A DNA stretch of 64,000 nt. Origin: Pseudomonas sp. stari2. GTDB lineage: Bacteria > Pseudomonadota > Gammaproteobacteria > Pseudomonadales > Pseudomonadaceae. The first letter of the stretch is position 1. Each line of letters begins with the position of its first letter. Below, piece after piece: positions 52,029 to 61,029 of this stretch. The stretch spans positions 769,001 through 833,000 of the forward strand of contig NZ_CP099760.1 of NCBI RefSeq assembly GCF_040760005.1, given 5' to 3'. The position numbers and the translations under genes were made by a program. The notes beneath the pieces are model-generated. The model was not told where the DNA came from. It searched no databases and saw only the letters and a program-made list of their open reading frames with translations.

Positions 52029-55000
52029 GTGTCGATTCATGTCGCATTGCATCACGTCACGCATTACCGCTACGACCGCGCTGTCGAACTCGGCCCGCAG
52101 ATCGTCCGTCTGCGTCCGGCTGCCCACAGCCGCACGCGGATTCTGTCTTATTCACTGAAAGTCTCGCCCGAGCAGCACTTTATCAACTGGCAGCAGGATC
52201 CTCAGGGTAACTACCTTGCACGACTGGTGTTCCCCGAGAAAACCGCGGAGCTGCGGATCGAGGTCGATCTGCTGGCCGAGATGGCGGTGTTCAACCCGTT
52301 CGACTTTTTCCTCGAGCCCTACGCCGAGAAAATCCCCTTCGCCTACGCCGCCGATGAACGCAAGGAGCTGGCGCCGTACCTCGAAACCCTGCCGCTGACG
52401 CCGAAATTCAAAGCCTATCTGGACGCCATCGACCGCGCGCCGCTGCCGACAGTGGACTTCCTCGTGGCGCTTAACCAACGCCTGAGTGAGGACATCAATT
52501 ACCTGATTCGCATGGAGCCGGGCGTGCAGACCCCGGAGCACACCCTCGATCACGCCTCCGGCTCCTGCCGCGATTCGGCGTGGCTGCTGGTGCAACTGCT
52601 GCGCAACCTTGGACTGGCGGCGCGTTTCGTCTCCGGTTACCTGATTCAGCTCACGGCGGACGTGAAAAGCCTCGATGGTCCGTCCGGCACCGAAGTGGAC
52701 TTCACCGATCTGCACGCGTGGTGCGAGGTTTATCTGCCCGGTGCCGGCTGGATCGGTCTCGATGCGACATCGGGGCTGTTCGCCGGGGAAGGGCATATCC
52801 CGTTGGCCTGCAGTCCCGATCCGTCCTCGGCGGCGCCGATCAGTGGTCTGGTGGAGCCTTGCGAATGTGAGTTCAGCCACGAAATGTCGGTTGAGCGGAT
52901 CTGGGAAGCGCCTCGGGTCACCAAGCCTTACACCGATGAGCAATGGCTGGCGATCCAGACGCTGGGCCGGCAGATCGATGCCGACCTGCTGGAAGGCGAT
53001 GTGCGCCTGACCATGGGCGGCGAACCGACTTTTGTGTCCATCGATGACCCCGACGGCGCCGAATGGAACACCGCCGCGCTGGGCCCGGACAAGCGCCGAC
53101 TCTCCGCCGAACTGTTCCAGCGCATGCGCAAGCACTACGCGCCCAAGGGACTGGTGCATTTCGGCCAGGGCAAGTGGTATCCGGGCGAGCAACTGCCGCG
53201 CTGGTCGCTGAATTGCTACTGGCGTCGCGACGGTGTGCCAATCTGGCACAACAGTGCGCTGATTGCCGACGAGCAGCAGGATTACGGCGCCACGGCCGAA
53301 CTGGCCGGGCGTTTTCTGGCGAGTGTCGCCGAACGGCTGAAACTGCCGACACGCTTTGTGTTCCCGGCCTACGAAGACAATTTCTACTACCTCTGGCGCG
53401 AGGGGGCGTTGCCGAGCAACGTCAGCGCCGCAGACTCGCGTCTTGAGGAGCCGCTGGAACGTGCGCGCCTGCGCAAGGTGTTCAGTCAGGGGCTGGACAA
53501 GGTCATCGGTCAGGTGCTGCCACTGGCGCGCACCGCCAAGGGCGATCAATGGCAGAGCGGGCGCTGGTATTTGCGTGACGAGCATTGCCGATTGGTGCCG
53601 GGGGATTCACCGCTCGGCTATCGCCTGCCGCTGGGCTCGCAGCCCTGGGTGAAAGCGGCGGAGTATCCGTTCATTCATCCGAGCGACCCAAATCAGGACT
53701 TCCCCGAACTGCCCGGCACCAATCAACTCAATCGACACGACGCGCCGGCTGCGGCGGACGAACGGGTGCCGAAGATCGACGAGTCCGCCGACTGGCTCAC
53801 CCGCACTGCATTCTGCGCCGAGGCCCGCGAAGGACGGTTGTATCTGTTCATGCCGCCGCTGGAGCGAGTCGAGGACTATCTGGAACTGGTGGCCGCCATC
53901 GAAGCCACTTCCGAGGAATTGCACTGTCCGGTGCTGCTGGAAGGCTACGAGCCGCCGAGCGATCCGCGTCTGAGCAACTTCCGCATTACGCCGGATCCCG
54001 GTGTGATCGAGGTCAACGTCCAGCCGTCCGCGACCTGGGATGAGTTGGTCGAGCGCACGGAGTTCCTGTACGAGGAGGCGCGCCAGACCCGGCTGTCCAC
54101 CGAGAAATTCATGATCGACGGCCGGCACACCGGCACCGGTGGCGGCAACCATTTCGTGCTCGGCGGGGCGACGCCGACGGACTCCCCGTTCCTGCGCCGC
54201 CCGGATCTGCTGCGCAGCCTGATCAGCTACTGGCATAACCATCCTTCGCTGTCCTACCTGTTTTCCGGTCTGTTTATCGGCCCGACTTCTCAGGCGCCGC
54301 GAGTTGATGAAGCGCGCAACGATGCGCTGTATGAGCTGGAAATCGCTTTCGCGCAGATGCCGGCACCGGGAGAAGAATGCCCGCCATGGCTGGTGGACCG
54401 CTTGCTGCGCAATCTGCTGATCGACGTCACCGGCAACACCCACCGCGCCGAGTTCTGCATCGACAAGCTGTATTCACCGGATGGCGCTACCGGGCGTCTC
54501 GGTCTGCTGGAGTTGCGTGCATTCGAAATGCCGCCCCATGCACGCATGAGCCTGGCTCAGCAGCTGTTGCTGCGGGCACTGGTGGCGCGGTTCTGGCGCG
54601 AGCCCTATGTACCGCCGAAACTGGCGCGCTGGGGCACCGAGTTGCATGACCGTTTCCTGTTGCCTCATTTCATCGAACAGGACTTTGCCGACGTCATCGT
54701 CGAACTCAACAATGCCGGTTATCCACTACGCGCCGAATGGTTTGCGGCGCATCTGGAGTTTCGCTTTCCCAAAGTGGGCGATTATGCGGTCAACGGCATC
54801 GAGCTGGAATTGCGCCAGGCCCTTGAACCCTGGCATGTGCTGGGCGAGGAGGGCGCGGCGGGTGGCACGGTGCGTTACGTCGATTCATCGCTGGAGCGTC
54901 TGCAGGTCAAGCTCACGGGGCTGCCGCCGCAGCGTTATCTGCTGACCTGCAATGGCATTCCGGTACCGCTGCAACCGACCGGGCGGGTCGGCGAGTTTGT

Positions 55001-55304
55001 CGCCGGTGTGCGTTTCCGTGCCTGGCAACCGGCCAACTGCCTGCAACCGACGATCCCGGTGCACGCGCCGCTAGTGTTCGACCTGCTCGACACCTGGATG
55101 CAGCGCTCGCTGGGCGGCTGCCAGTACCACGTCGCCCATCCGGGCGGGCGCAATTACGAGACGTTGCCGGTCAATGCCAACGAAGCGGAGAGCCGACGCA
55201 TGGCGCGTTTCTTCCGCATCGGACACACGCCGGGGAAACTTCCTATACCGAATCTGACTATCTCAGACGAGTTCCCGATGACACTCGATTTACGACGCTT
55301 TTGA
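52029..55304 (+). CDS. Transglutaminase-DUF2126 fusion protein
   Basis: A 1091-residue cytosolic protein. The N-terminal beta-sandwich (Bact_transglu_N, about 1-90) is followed by a transglutaminase-like domain with a complete triad: Cys180 in GSCRDSAW, His229 in DLHAW and Asp245 in LDATSG. The remaining 750 residues are the DUF2126 region (LTMGGEPTFVSIDD, VPAYEDNFYYLW-like, EVNVQPSATWDELV, GRHTGTGGGNHFVLGG). A GTG start at 52029 follows AGGAGG by 6 nt. The gene heads a three-gene operon with the ATP-grasp/alpha-E and second transglutaminase genes; such neighbourhoods have been predicted by genome analysis to form or attach peptides, with no proven product. Confidence 0.85.
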   Translation: MSIHVALHHVTHYRYDRAVELGPQIVRLRPAAHSRTRILSYSLKVSPEQHFINWQQDPQGNYLARLVFPEKTAELRIEVDLLAEMAVFNPFDFFLEPYAEKIPFAYAADERKELAPYLETLPLTPKFKAYLDAIDRAPLPTVDFLVALNQRLSEDINYLIRMEPGVQTPEHTLDHASGSCRDSAWLLVQLLRNLGLAARFVSGYLIQLTADVKSLDGPSGTEVDFTDLHAWCEVYLPGAGWIGLDATSGLFAGEGHIPLACSPDPSSAAPISGLVEPCECEFSHEMSVERIWEAPRVTKPYTDEQWLAIQTLGRQIDADLLEGDVRLTMGGEPTFVSIDDPDGAEWNTAALGPDKRRLSAELFQRMRKHYAPKGLVHFGQGKWYPGEQLPRWSLNCYWRRDGVPIWHNSALIADEQQDYGATAELAGRFLASVAERLKLPTRFVFPAYEDNFYYLWREGALPSNVSAADSRLEEPLERARLRKVFSQGLDKVIGQVLPLARTAKGDQWQSGRWYLRDEHCRLVPGDSPLGYRLPLGSQPWVKAAEYPFIHPSDPNQDFPELPGTNQLNRHDAPAAADERVPKIDESADWLTRTAFCAEAREGRLYLFMPPLERVEDYLELVAAIEATSEELHCPVLLEGYEPPSDPRLSNFRITPDPGVIEVNVQPSATWDELVERTEFLYEEARQTRLSTEKFMIDGRHTGTGGGNHFVLGGATPTDSPFLRRPDLLRSLISYWHNHPSLSYLFSGLFIGPTSQAPRVDEARNDALYELEIAFAQMPAPGEECPPWLVDRLLRNLLIDVTGNTHRAEFCIDKLYSPDGATGRLGLLELRAFEMPPHARMSLAQQLLLRALVARFWREPYVPPKLARWGTELHDRFLLPHFIEQDFADVIVELNNAGYPLRAEWFAAHLEFRFPKVGDYAVNGIELELRQALEPWHVLGEEGAAGGTVRYVDSSLERLQVKLTGLPPQRYLLTCNGIPVPLQPTGRVGEFVAGVRFRAWQPANCLQPTIPVHAPLVFDLLDTWMQRSLGGCQYHVAHPGGRNYETLPVNANEAESRRMARFFRIGHTPGKLPIPNLTISDEFPMTLDLRRF

Positions 55305-55392
55305 TTCGTACACGACCCCCGGATTTTTCGTATATCCGGGCGTCATGTGCCTGCGTTAGTCTGACCGAACCTTGCCGGCTGCCGAGCTTTCC

Positions 55393-57879
55393 ATGCCTGA
55401 CCTGCTTGACCGCTACCCGCTTACGGCGGGCACCTATCACGAACTGCTTGACGACAGCGGCGCGGTGCGTCCGCACTGGCAGCGGCTGTTCGACCAATTG
55501 CAGCGCAGCACCCCGGCGCAACTGGTGCAGCGTCAGGCATTGCTGACACGGCAGATTCAGGAAAACGGTGTCACCTACAACGTCTACGCCGACCCCAAAG
55601 GCGCGGATCGTCCGTGGGAGCTGGATCTGCTGCCCCATGTGATCGCTGACGATGAGTGGCAACATCTGTCGGCCGGGATCGCCCAGCGCGCGCGGCTGCT
55701 CAATGCGGTGCTGGCGGACCTGTATGGCCCGCAACAGTTGATTCGCGAAGGCTTGCTGCCGGCGGAGCTGGTGTTCGGCCACAACAACTTCCTCTGGCCC
55801 TGTCAGGGCATTGCGCCCCCGGACGGGGCCTTTCTGCATCTGTATGCCGTCGATCTGGCGCGAACGCCGGACGGCCGCTGGTGGGTGACTGCGGATCGTA
55901 CCCAGGCGCCATCGGGGGCCGGTTATGCGCTGGAAAACCGCACCATCGTGTCCCGCGCCTTCCCCGAGTTGTATCGGGATCTGAAGGTGCAGCACCTGGC
56001 TGGTTTCTTCCGCACCTTGCAGGAAACCCTGGCCCGTCAGGCACCCTGCGACGATGACGCGCCGCTGGTGGTATTGCTGACCCCGGGGCGTTTCAATGAG
56101 AGCTATTTCGAACATCTTTATCTGGCGCGCCAGCTCGGCTATCCGCTGGTGGAGGGCGGTGATCTGACGGTGCGTGATGCCACGGTCTACCTGAAAACCC
56201 TCAGCGGTCTGCGCCGGGTGCACGCGATCATGCGCCGGCTCGACGATGACTTCTGCGATCCGCTGGAACTGCGTACGGATTCGGCGCTGGGCGTTCCCGG
56301 GTTGCTTGAGGCCGTGCGTCAGGGCCGGGTGCTGGTGGCCAATGCGCTGGGCAGCGGCGTGCTGGAGTCGCCGGGGCTGCTGGGCTTTTTGCCGAAGATC
56401 AATCAATACCTGTTCGGTGAGGAGCTGATCCTGCCTTCCATCGCTACCTGGTGGTGTGGAGAGGTGCCGGTGCTGGCCCAGGCGTTGGAGAAATTGCCAG
56501 AGCTGCTGATCAAACCGGCCTTTCCGTCCCAGAGTTTTGCGCCCGTTTTCGGGCGTGATCTGAGCGAAAAACAGCGCCAGAGTCTCGCCGAGCGCATGCA
56601 GGCCCGGCCTTATGCCTATGTCGCGCAAGAACTTGCGCAACTGTCCCATGCGCCGATCTGGCAGCCCGAGGGCGGCCAGTTGCAACCGCGAGCCATCGGC
56701 ATGCGCATGTATGCGGTGGCCAGTCATGACGGTTATCGGGTGTTGCCAGGCGGCCTGACCCGGGTGGCGGCCGAGGCCGATGCCGAAGTGGTGTCGATGC
56801 AGCGCGGTGGCGCGAGCAAGGACACCTGGGTGCTGGGCAACCGGCCGCCAAGCGGTGAGCAATGGAAGACCCAGCGCAATATCGGCGTGCACGATCTGGT
56901 ACGCCGTGATCCGTACCTGCCGTCGCGGGTGGTGGAAAACCTGTTCTGGTTCGGCCGTTACTGCGAACGCTGCGACGACAGCGCGCGGCTGTTGCGGATC
57001 ATGCTGGCGCGCTACGTCGATGGTGATGACCCGCAGGCCCTGCAGGCTGCCGTGGCGCTCGGCGAGCGGCTGATGCTGCTGCCGGACGAAGGCGAGCTAC
57101 CGGAGCGCTTGCTCGCGGCTTTGCTTGGCGAGGACTGGTCGTTCAGTCTGCGCTCCAACCTGCAACGCTTGCAGTGGGCGGCGTCGCAGGTGCGCGGCAA
57201 GCTCTCGCGGGAGAACTGGCAGGCGCTAGTGGAATTGCAGCGCGAAGCGACGGAACTGGACACCGACGAGCCGGATTTCGGCGAGCTGCTGGATTTTCTC
57301 AACCGGCTGGTGATGTCGCTGGCGGCGCTGTCCGGGTTTGCCCTCGACGACATGACCCGCGATGAAGGCTGGCGCTTCCTGATGATCGGCCGGCGGATCG
57401 AACGCCTGCATTTCCTCAGCAGCAGTCTCGCCGGTTTCCTGCGTGGCGTCGGCGCATTCGATCAAGCGGGGCTTGAGTGGTTGCTGGAACTGGGCAACAG
57501 CAGCATCACCTATCGCTCGCGTTATCTGGCGGTGGCGCAGTTGATTCCGGTGCTCGACCTGTTGCTGCTGGACGAGCAGAACCCCCATGCAGTGTTGTTC
57601 CAGTTGAAACTGGTGACGCGCTCCCTCAAGCGGCTGAACGATGATTTTGGTGTGCCGAGAGAGGCCGGGTTGCCAGAACTGGTCGGGCGTCTGGCGGGCT
57701 TCGATCTGGGGTGTCTGGAAAATCCATTGTTCGGAGAATCCAGCGTGCGTGCCGCCCTCGACGGTCTGGCGGATCTGCTGCAGGACATTGCCGACGCCAG
57801 CGGCCAGGTCTCCGATCGTCTGGCCCTGCGCCATTTCGCCCATGTCGATGATGTCAGCCAGCGCACGGTATCCGTCTGA
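55393..57879 (+). CDS. Circularly permuted ATP-grasp/alpha-E fusion protein (predicted amidoligase)
   Basis: An 828-residue fusion. The first 490 residues form a circularly permuted ATP-grasp domain (DUF404/DUF407: NGVTYNVYADPKGADRPWELD, HNNFLWPCQGI, YVAQELAQLSHAPI), expected to make amide bonds with ATP. From about 510 on comes the helical alpha-E domain (DUF403: LPSRVVENLFWFGRYCERCD), usually a separate gene in other bacteria. I chose the ATG at 55393. The gap after the upstream gene is 88 nt, and the end overlaps the next ATG by one base. Substrate and product are unknown; amidoligase activity is a family prediction. Confidence 0.85.
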   Translation: MPDLLDRYPLTAGTYHELLDDSGAVRPHWQRLFDQLQRSTPAQLVQRQALLTRQIQENGVTYNVYADPKGADRPWELDLLPHVIADDEWQHLSAGIAQRARLLNAVLADLYGPQQLIREGLLPAELVFGHNNFLWPCQGIAPPDGAFLHLYAVDLARTPDGRWWVTADRTQAPSGAGYALENRTIVSRAFPELYRDLKVQHLAGFFRTLQETLARQAPCDDDAPLVVLLTPGRFNESYFEHLYLARQLGYPLVEGGDLTVRDATVYLKTLSGLRRVHAIMRRLDDDFCDPLELRTDSALGVPGLLEAVRQGRVLVANALGSGVLESPGLLGFLPKINQYLFGEELILPSIATWWCGEVPVLAQALEKLPELLIKPAFPSQSFAPVFGRDLSEKQRQSLAERMQARPYAYVAQELAQLSHAPIWQPEGGQLQPRAIGMRMYAVASHDGYRVLPGGLTRVAAEADAEVVSMQRGGASKDTWVLGNRPPSGEQWKTQRNIGVHDLVRRDPYLPSRVVENLFWFGRYCERCDDSARLLRIMLARYVDGDDPQALQAAVALGERLMLLPDEGELPERLLAALLGEDWSFSLRSNLQRLQWAASQVRGKLSRENWQALVELQREATELDTDEPDFGELLDFLNRLVMSLAALSGFALDDMTRDEGWRFLMIGRRIERLHFLSSSLAGFLRGVGAFDQAGLEWLLELGNSSITYRSRYLAVAQLIPVLDLLLLDEQNPHAVLFQLKLVTRSLKRLNDDFGVPREAGLPELVGRLAGFDLGCLENPLFGESSVRAALDGLADLLQDIADASGQVSDRLALRHFAHVDDVSQRTVSV

Positions 57880-58772
57880 TGAATGCCCACTACCAGATCC
57901 TTCACGACACCTGCTATCACTACGACAGCCCGGTCTCGCTGGCGCAGCAGCTCGCGCACCTGTGGCCTCGCGAATGCACCTGGCAGCGCTGCACCGAACA
58001 GCAATTGCTGATCAGCCCGGATCCGACCACGCGTCGTGACGAGCAGGATGTGTTCGGCAATCCGCTGACGCGCCTGGCGTTCGAACGGCCTCACGATGAA
58101 TTGCAGGTCAACGCACGGCTGACGGTCGAGGTGCTGGCGCGACCGGCGCTGGATTTCAATCTGTCGCCGGCCTGGGAGCTGACCCGTAATGCGCTGACCT
58201 ACAGCAGTCAGCCGTTGCCCGCCGAATTGCTGGAGGCCTGTCGTTACCGGTTTCAGTCACCCTACGTTCACTTGAAGCGCAGCTTCGTCGAGTTCTCCGA
58301 AAGCTGTTTTCCACCCGGGCGACCGTTGCTTCTGGGCGTGCAGGCGTTGATGGAAAAGATCTTCGACGAATTCACCTTCGATGCCGAGGCCACGCAGGTC
58401 GCGACGCCGCTGGTCGAGGTGCTGGAGCGGCGGCGCGGGGTCTGTCAGGACTTCGCCCACCTGATGCTGGCCTGCGTGCGTTCCCGAGGATTGGCGGCGC
58501 GCTACATCAGCGGTTATCTGCTGACACGGCCGCCACCGGGACAACCGCGATTGATCGGTGCTGATGCATCCCATGCGTGGGTTTCGGTGTTTTGCCCGGT
58601 GCTCGGCTGGGTGGATTTCGATCCGACCAACAATGTGCAACCGGCTCTGGAGCACATCACCCTGGCCTGGGGCCGGGATTTCTCCGATGTGTCGCCGTTG
58701 CGCGGGGTGATTCTGGGAGGGGGGAGCCATGATCCCGAGGTCCGGGTCACGGTGATGCCACTGAATGAGTAA
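57879..58772 (+). CDS. Transglutaminase-like protein
   Basis: A 297-residue cytosolic protein with the Bact_transglu_N domain (MNAHYQILHDTCYHYDSPVSL) and a transglutaminase-like domain with full triad: Cys189 in GVCQDFAH, His232 in ASHAW and Asp248 in FDPTNN. It is translationally coupled to the ATP-grasp/alpha-E gene (TGATG). It is the third gene in the operon and ends 9 nt before a strong hairpin terminator. It could hydrolyse or transfer peptides made by the upstream amidoligase, but this is inference. Confidence 0.85.
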   Translation: MNAHYQILHDTCYHYDSPVSLAQQLAHLWPRECTWQRCTEQQLLISPDPTTRRDEQDVFGNPLTRLAFERPHDELQVNARLTVEVLARPALDFNLSPAWELTRNALTYSSQPLPAELLEACRYRFQSPYVHLKRSFVEFSESCFPPGRPLLLGVQALMEKIFDEFTFDAEATQVATPLVEVLERRRGVCQDFAHLMLACVRSRGLAARYISGYLLTRPPPGQPRLIGADASHAWVSVFCPVLGWVDFDPTNNVQPALEHITLAWGRDFSDVSPLRGVILGGGSHDPEVRVTVMPLNE

Positions 58773-58781
58773 TGAAGAACA

Positions 58782-58817
58782 CGGCAGGAGCGGAGTAACC
58801 CGTTCCTGCCGGTTTTG
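58782..58817 (+). terminator. Terminator of the transglutaminase/ATP-grasp operon
   Basis: Eight-bp outer arms CGGCAGGA (58782-58789) and TCCTGCCG (58804-58811), extended inward by four more pairs including one G-T, loop AGTAAC; GTTTTGCG follows. It may also serve the minus-strand gene ending at 58842. Confidence 0.8.
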
Positions 58818-58841
58818 CGTTCATTGGTCCTGCGGTGTTAC

Positions 58842-59021
58842 TCAGGCGTCGGGCGCCGGGTCTTTCGGTGCATCAACATCATCATCGGTCGCCACTTCAC
58901 CGTCAGGGTTCAGTGCCGCTTCTTCAGCCATCTGTTTCTTGCGCTGAAGCTTTTCCTCTTTCTTCTGTTCCTTGGCCAGGTCACGTTGACGCTTGGCGAA
59001 GGAGTAATTGGGTTTGGCCAT
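58842..59021 (-). CDS. Small charged coiled-coil protein
   Basis: A 59-residue protein made of a Lys/Glu/Arg-rich helix (SFAKRQRDLAKEQKKEEKLQRKKQ) followed by an acidic tail (ATDDDVDAPKDPAPDA). No signal peptide or membrane segment. The ATG at 59021 has AAGAGGA upstream. It belongs to a conserved small family in pseudomonads, with no assigned function. It is 68 nt downstream of the LOG-family gene, so cotranscription is possible. Confidence 0.75.
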   Translation of the reverse strand: MAKPNYSFAKRQRDLAKEQKKEEKLQRKKQMAEEAALNPDGEVATDDDVDAPKDPAPDA

Positions 59022-59089
59022 GGGCGATCCTCTTGGGTCGAAGGTGAGGTTGAGCGGCGCGTATTCTGCCCTGTATCGGTGCTCGGGGG

Positions 59090-59677
59090 TTAACCGGGTT
59101 TCTGGTCGACCCATTTTGGGGTGACGGTGGGCTTCCAGTGGTCGAGGGCATCGAGCAACGATTGCGGCGATTCACTCACTTGCAGCATGTCACGGTGCGG
59201 TGCGCGAACGAAGCCTTCGCCGACGATGTGATCGAGAAATGCAGTGAGTTTGCTGTAGAAACCGTTCACTTCCAGCAGGCCCAGCGGCTTGCCGTGGTAG
59301 CCGAGCTGGCCCCAGGTCCAGACTTCGAACAGCTCTTCAAGGGTGCCGAGGCCGCCGGGCAGGGCGATGAACGCATCGCTGAGTTCGGCCATCCGCGCCT
59401 TGCGGGCGTGCATGCCATCGACCACTTCCAGGCGGGTCAGGCTTTTGTGACCGATTTCCTTGTCCATCAGGCTCTGCGGAATGATACCGATCACTTCGCC
59501 ACCGGCCGCCAGCGCCGCGTCGGCGACAATCCCCATCAGGCCGACGGCGCCACCGCCGTAGACCAGCGTCAGCTTACGCTTGGCGAGAGCTGTGCCGAGG
59601 GCGATGGCGGCTTCGGTGTACGCCGGGGTGGTGCCGGCGTTGGCACCGCAAAATACACAAACGGATGTGAGAGACAT
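59090..59677 (-). CDS. LOG-family cytokinin riboside 5'-monophosphate phosphoribohydrolase
   Basis: A 195-residue Rossmann-fold protein of the TIGR00730/LOG family, often misannotated as lysine decarboxylase. The signature [12 protein letters not shown] is present together with [33 protein letters not shown] and the [14 protein letters not shown] segment. Members release bases from nucleoside 5'-monophosphates. The ATG at 59677 follows AGGAGGAAGGC. The gene is convergent with the transglutaminase operon. Confidence 0.9.
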   Translation of the reverse strand: MSLTSVCVFCGANAGTTPAYTEAAIALGTALAKRKLTLVYGGGAVGLMGIVADAALAAGGEVIGIIPQSLMDKEIGHKSLTRLEVVDGMHARKARMAELSDAFIALPGGLGTLEELFEVWTWGQLGYHGKPLGLLEVNGFYSKLTAFLDHIVGEGFVRAPHRDMLQVSESPQSLLDALDHWKPTVTPKWVDQKPG

Positions 59678-59735
59678 GCCTTCCTCCTGGGTCAATCGGT
59701 CACAGGGTAATGGCTGGCACGCCTTGATCCAAGGG

Positions 59736-59825
59736 CTAGACTTCGCGTTTCGGGGTTTCATAGGTGCCGCTGGCACCACAGGCGTAGGCGGCGAGCAGAC
59801 TGCACAACAGGCTGTTGAAGGACAT
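59736..59825 (-). CDS. Possible 29-residue peptide with lipobox-like signal
   Basis: An open frame (29 codons) starts with ATG after CTGGAGTATCCGTC and reads [20 protein letters not shown], then nine more residues. The hydrophobic start followed by AYAC resembles a short lipoprotein signal, although the lipobox is imperfect. It lies in the otherwise geneless gap between the LOG gene and azurin (59678-60018). It could be chance. Confidence 0.35.
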   Translation of the reverse strand: MSFNSLLCSLLAAYACGASGTYETPKREV

Positions 59826-59932
59826 GACGGATACTCCAGATGAGTGTTGAGCCCTGAAGATACGGCCCGGCCAATCGTCTGGCTGTTAGATTGTTTCGAT
59901 GAGTGTCATAGCCTGAAAGTTGTATACAATTT

Positions 59933-59946
59933 TTGACTCAAGTCAT
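59933..59946 (+). promoter_or_regulatory. ANR/FNR-like box upstream of azu
   Basis: TTGAC-TCAA-GTCAT differs from a perfect TTGAC-N4-GTCAA palindrome at one base. It is centred about 80 nt before the azurin ATG. Azurin of P. aeruginosa is known to be activated by ANR in low oxygen, which makes the site plausible. Confidence 0.5.
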
Positions 59947-60018
59947 AGGAACTTGCGAAGATTTCAGGCAGTCTTCCAACCATTCGTGTTTTTGTTAACC
60001 CTGCCTTGGAGATTCACC

Positions 60019-60465
60019 ATGTTTTCCAAAGTTGTTGCGGTATCCCTGCTGGCGCTGGCCAGCAGCCAATTGATGGCTGCCGAGTGCAAAACCACCGTTG
60101 ATTCCACCGACCAGATGTCCTTCAACACCAAGGCCATCGAAATCGACAAGAGCTGCAAGACCTTCACCGTCGAGCTGACCCACTCCGGCAGCCTGCCGAA
60201 GAACGTCATGGGCCATAACCTGGTGGTCAGCAAGACCGCTGACATGCAGCCGATCGCCACCGACGGCCTGGCTGCCGGTATCGACAAGAACTACCTGAAG
60301 GACGGCGACGAGCGCGTCATCGCCCACACCAAGATCATCGGCGCCAAGGAAACCGACTCGCTGACCATCGACGTGTCCAAGCTCAAGGCTGACGAGAAGT
60401 ACGGCTTCTTCTGCTCGTTCCCGGGCCACATCTCGATGATGAAAGGCACCGTGACACTGAAATAG
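60019..60465 (+). CDS. azu: Azurin
   Basis: Periplasmic blue-copper electron carrier (148 aa). A 20-residue signal peptide ends at LMA, giving a 128-residue mature protein beginning AECKTTVD. All copper ligands have their standard mature positions: His46, Cys112, His117 and Met121; Gly45 is also present, and the Cys3-Cys26 disulfide pair is kept. The ATG at 60019 follows TTGGAGATTCACC. It donates electrons in the cytochrome-c and nitrite pathways. A strong terminator follows. Confidence 0.98.
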   Translation: MFSKVVAVSLLALASSQLMAAECKTTVDSTDQMSFNTKAIEIDKSCKTFTVELTHSGSLPKNVMGHNLVVSKTADMQPIATDGLAAGIDKNYLKDGDERVIAHTKIIGAKETDSLTIDVSKLKADEKYGFFCSFPGHISMMKGTVTLK

Positions 60466-60486
60466 ATTTTGGGAAAACAGATCAAT

Positions 60487-60522
60487 AAAAAAGCCGCTGT
60501 AGTTCGCTACAGCGGCTTTTTT
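60487..60522. terminator. Terminator of azu
   Basis: Sixteen-bp stem (60487-60502 and 60507-60522) around AAAAAAGCCGCTGTAG with a TTCG loop. T-run on both strands, 22 nt after the azurin stop. Confidence 0.93.
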
Positions 60523-60656
60523 CGTCTTTCCCGTTCGTCGGTCAAATGACGGAACCTGTTATTTCTGACAGTAGGCATCGAATTTATTTCGGTATCCAAT
60601 GCGGGTGCGTTGCGTGTTTTGACGCAAAGACTCATTCATGCAGAGGAATCACGGCC

Positions 60657-60956
60657 ATGAACAATACCGTACCGAGTATTCAACAAGCAGTGGATAGCGC
60701 TGGGAAGGAGATTCCCAATGGGGGGGACACAAATGAGTGTACCGTATATTTTTCTGGCTCCGCCGCTCCCGGGGCTCAAATGGACCTCACAGTTTCAGGT
60801 ACCCCGGAAGCCGGGGGAAGCAAAGCAGACGATCTTGGCATCTGGCATGTTCAGTTCCAAACCTACAACAACGACTACGGCCTTAAGACGTTTAAAGCTG
60901 TAAGCAGAACGGAGGTTTCATCTCCGTGGGTGATAAATTTTAAACCTAAGCTGTAA
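60657..60956 (+). CDS. Small single Ig-like domain protein
   Basis: A 99-residue protein without signal peptide or membrane segment. It reads as one Ig-like unit: SAGKEIPNGGDTNECTVYFSG, a central LGIWHVQF strand and a final VSSPWVINFKP. The pattern matches the repeat unit found many times in large pseudomonad surface proteins, but here it stands alone. The ATG at 60657 follows CAGAGGAA. Codon use is more AT-rich than its neighbours (for example TGTACCGTATATTTTTC), and it is bracketed by terminators, so it looks like a late arrival. Confidence 0.65.
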   Translation: MNNTVPSIQQAVDSAGKEIPNGGDTNECTVYFSGSAAPGAQMDLTVSGTPEAGGSKADDLGIWHVQFQTYNNDYGLKTFKAVSRTEVSSPWVINFKPKL

Positions 60957-60992
60957 CACCTGCGACTTTCTGGCTATTTGTTGGTTCAAACC

Positions 60993-61018
60993 CGCTACTC
61001 GATGGAGTAGCGAGTTTT
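60993..61018 (+). terminator. Terminator after the Ig-like gene
   Basis: Eight-bp stem CGCTACTC/GAGTAGCG (60993-61000, 61005-61012), loop GATG, followed by AGTTTTTC. Located 37 nt after the stop. Confidence 0.8.
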
Positions 61019-61029
61019 TCAACCTTCTC

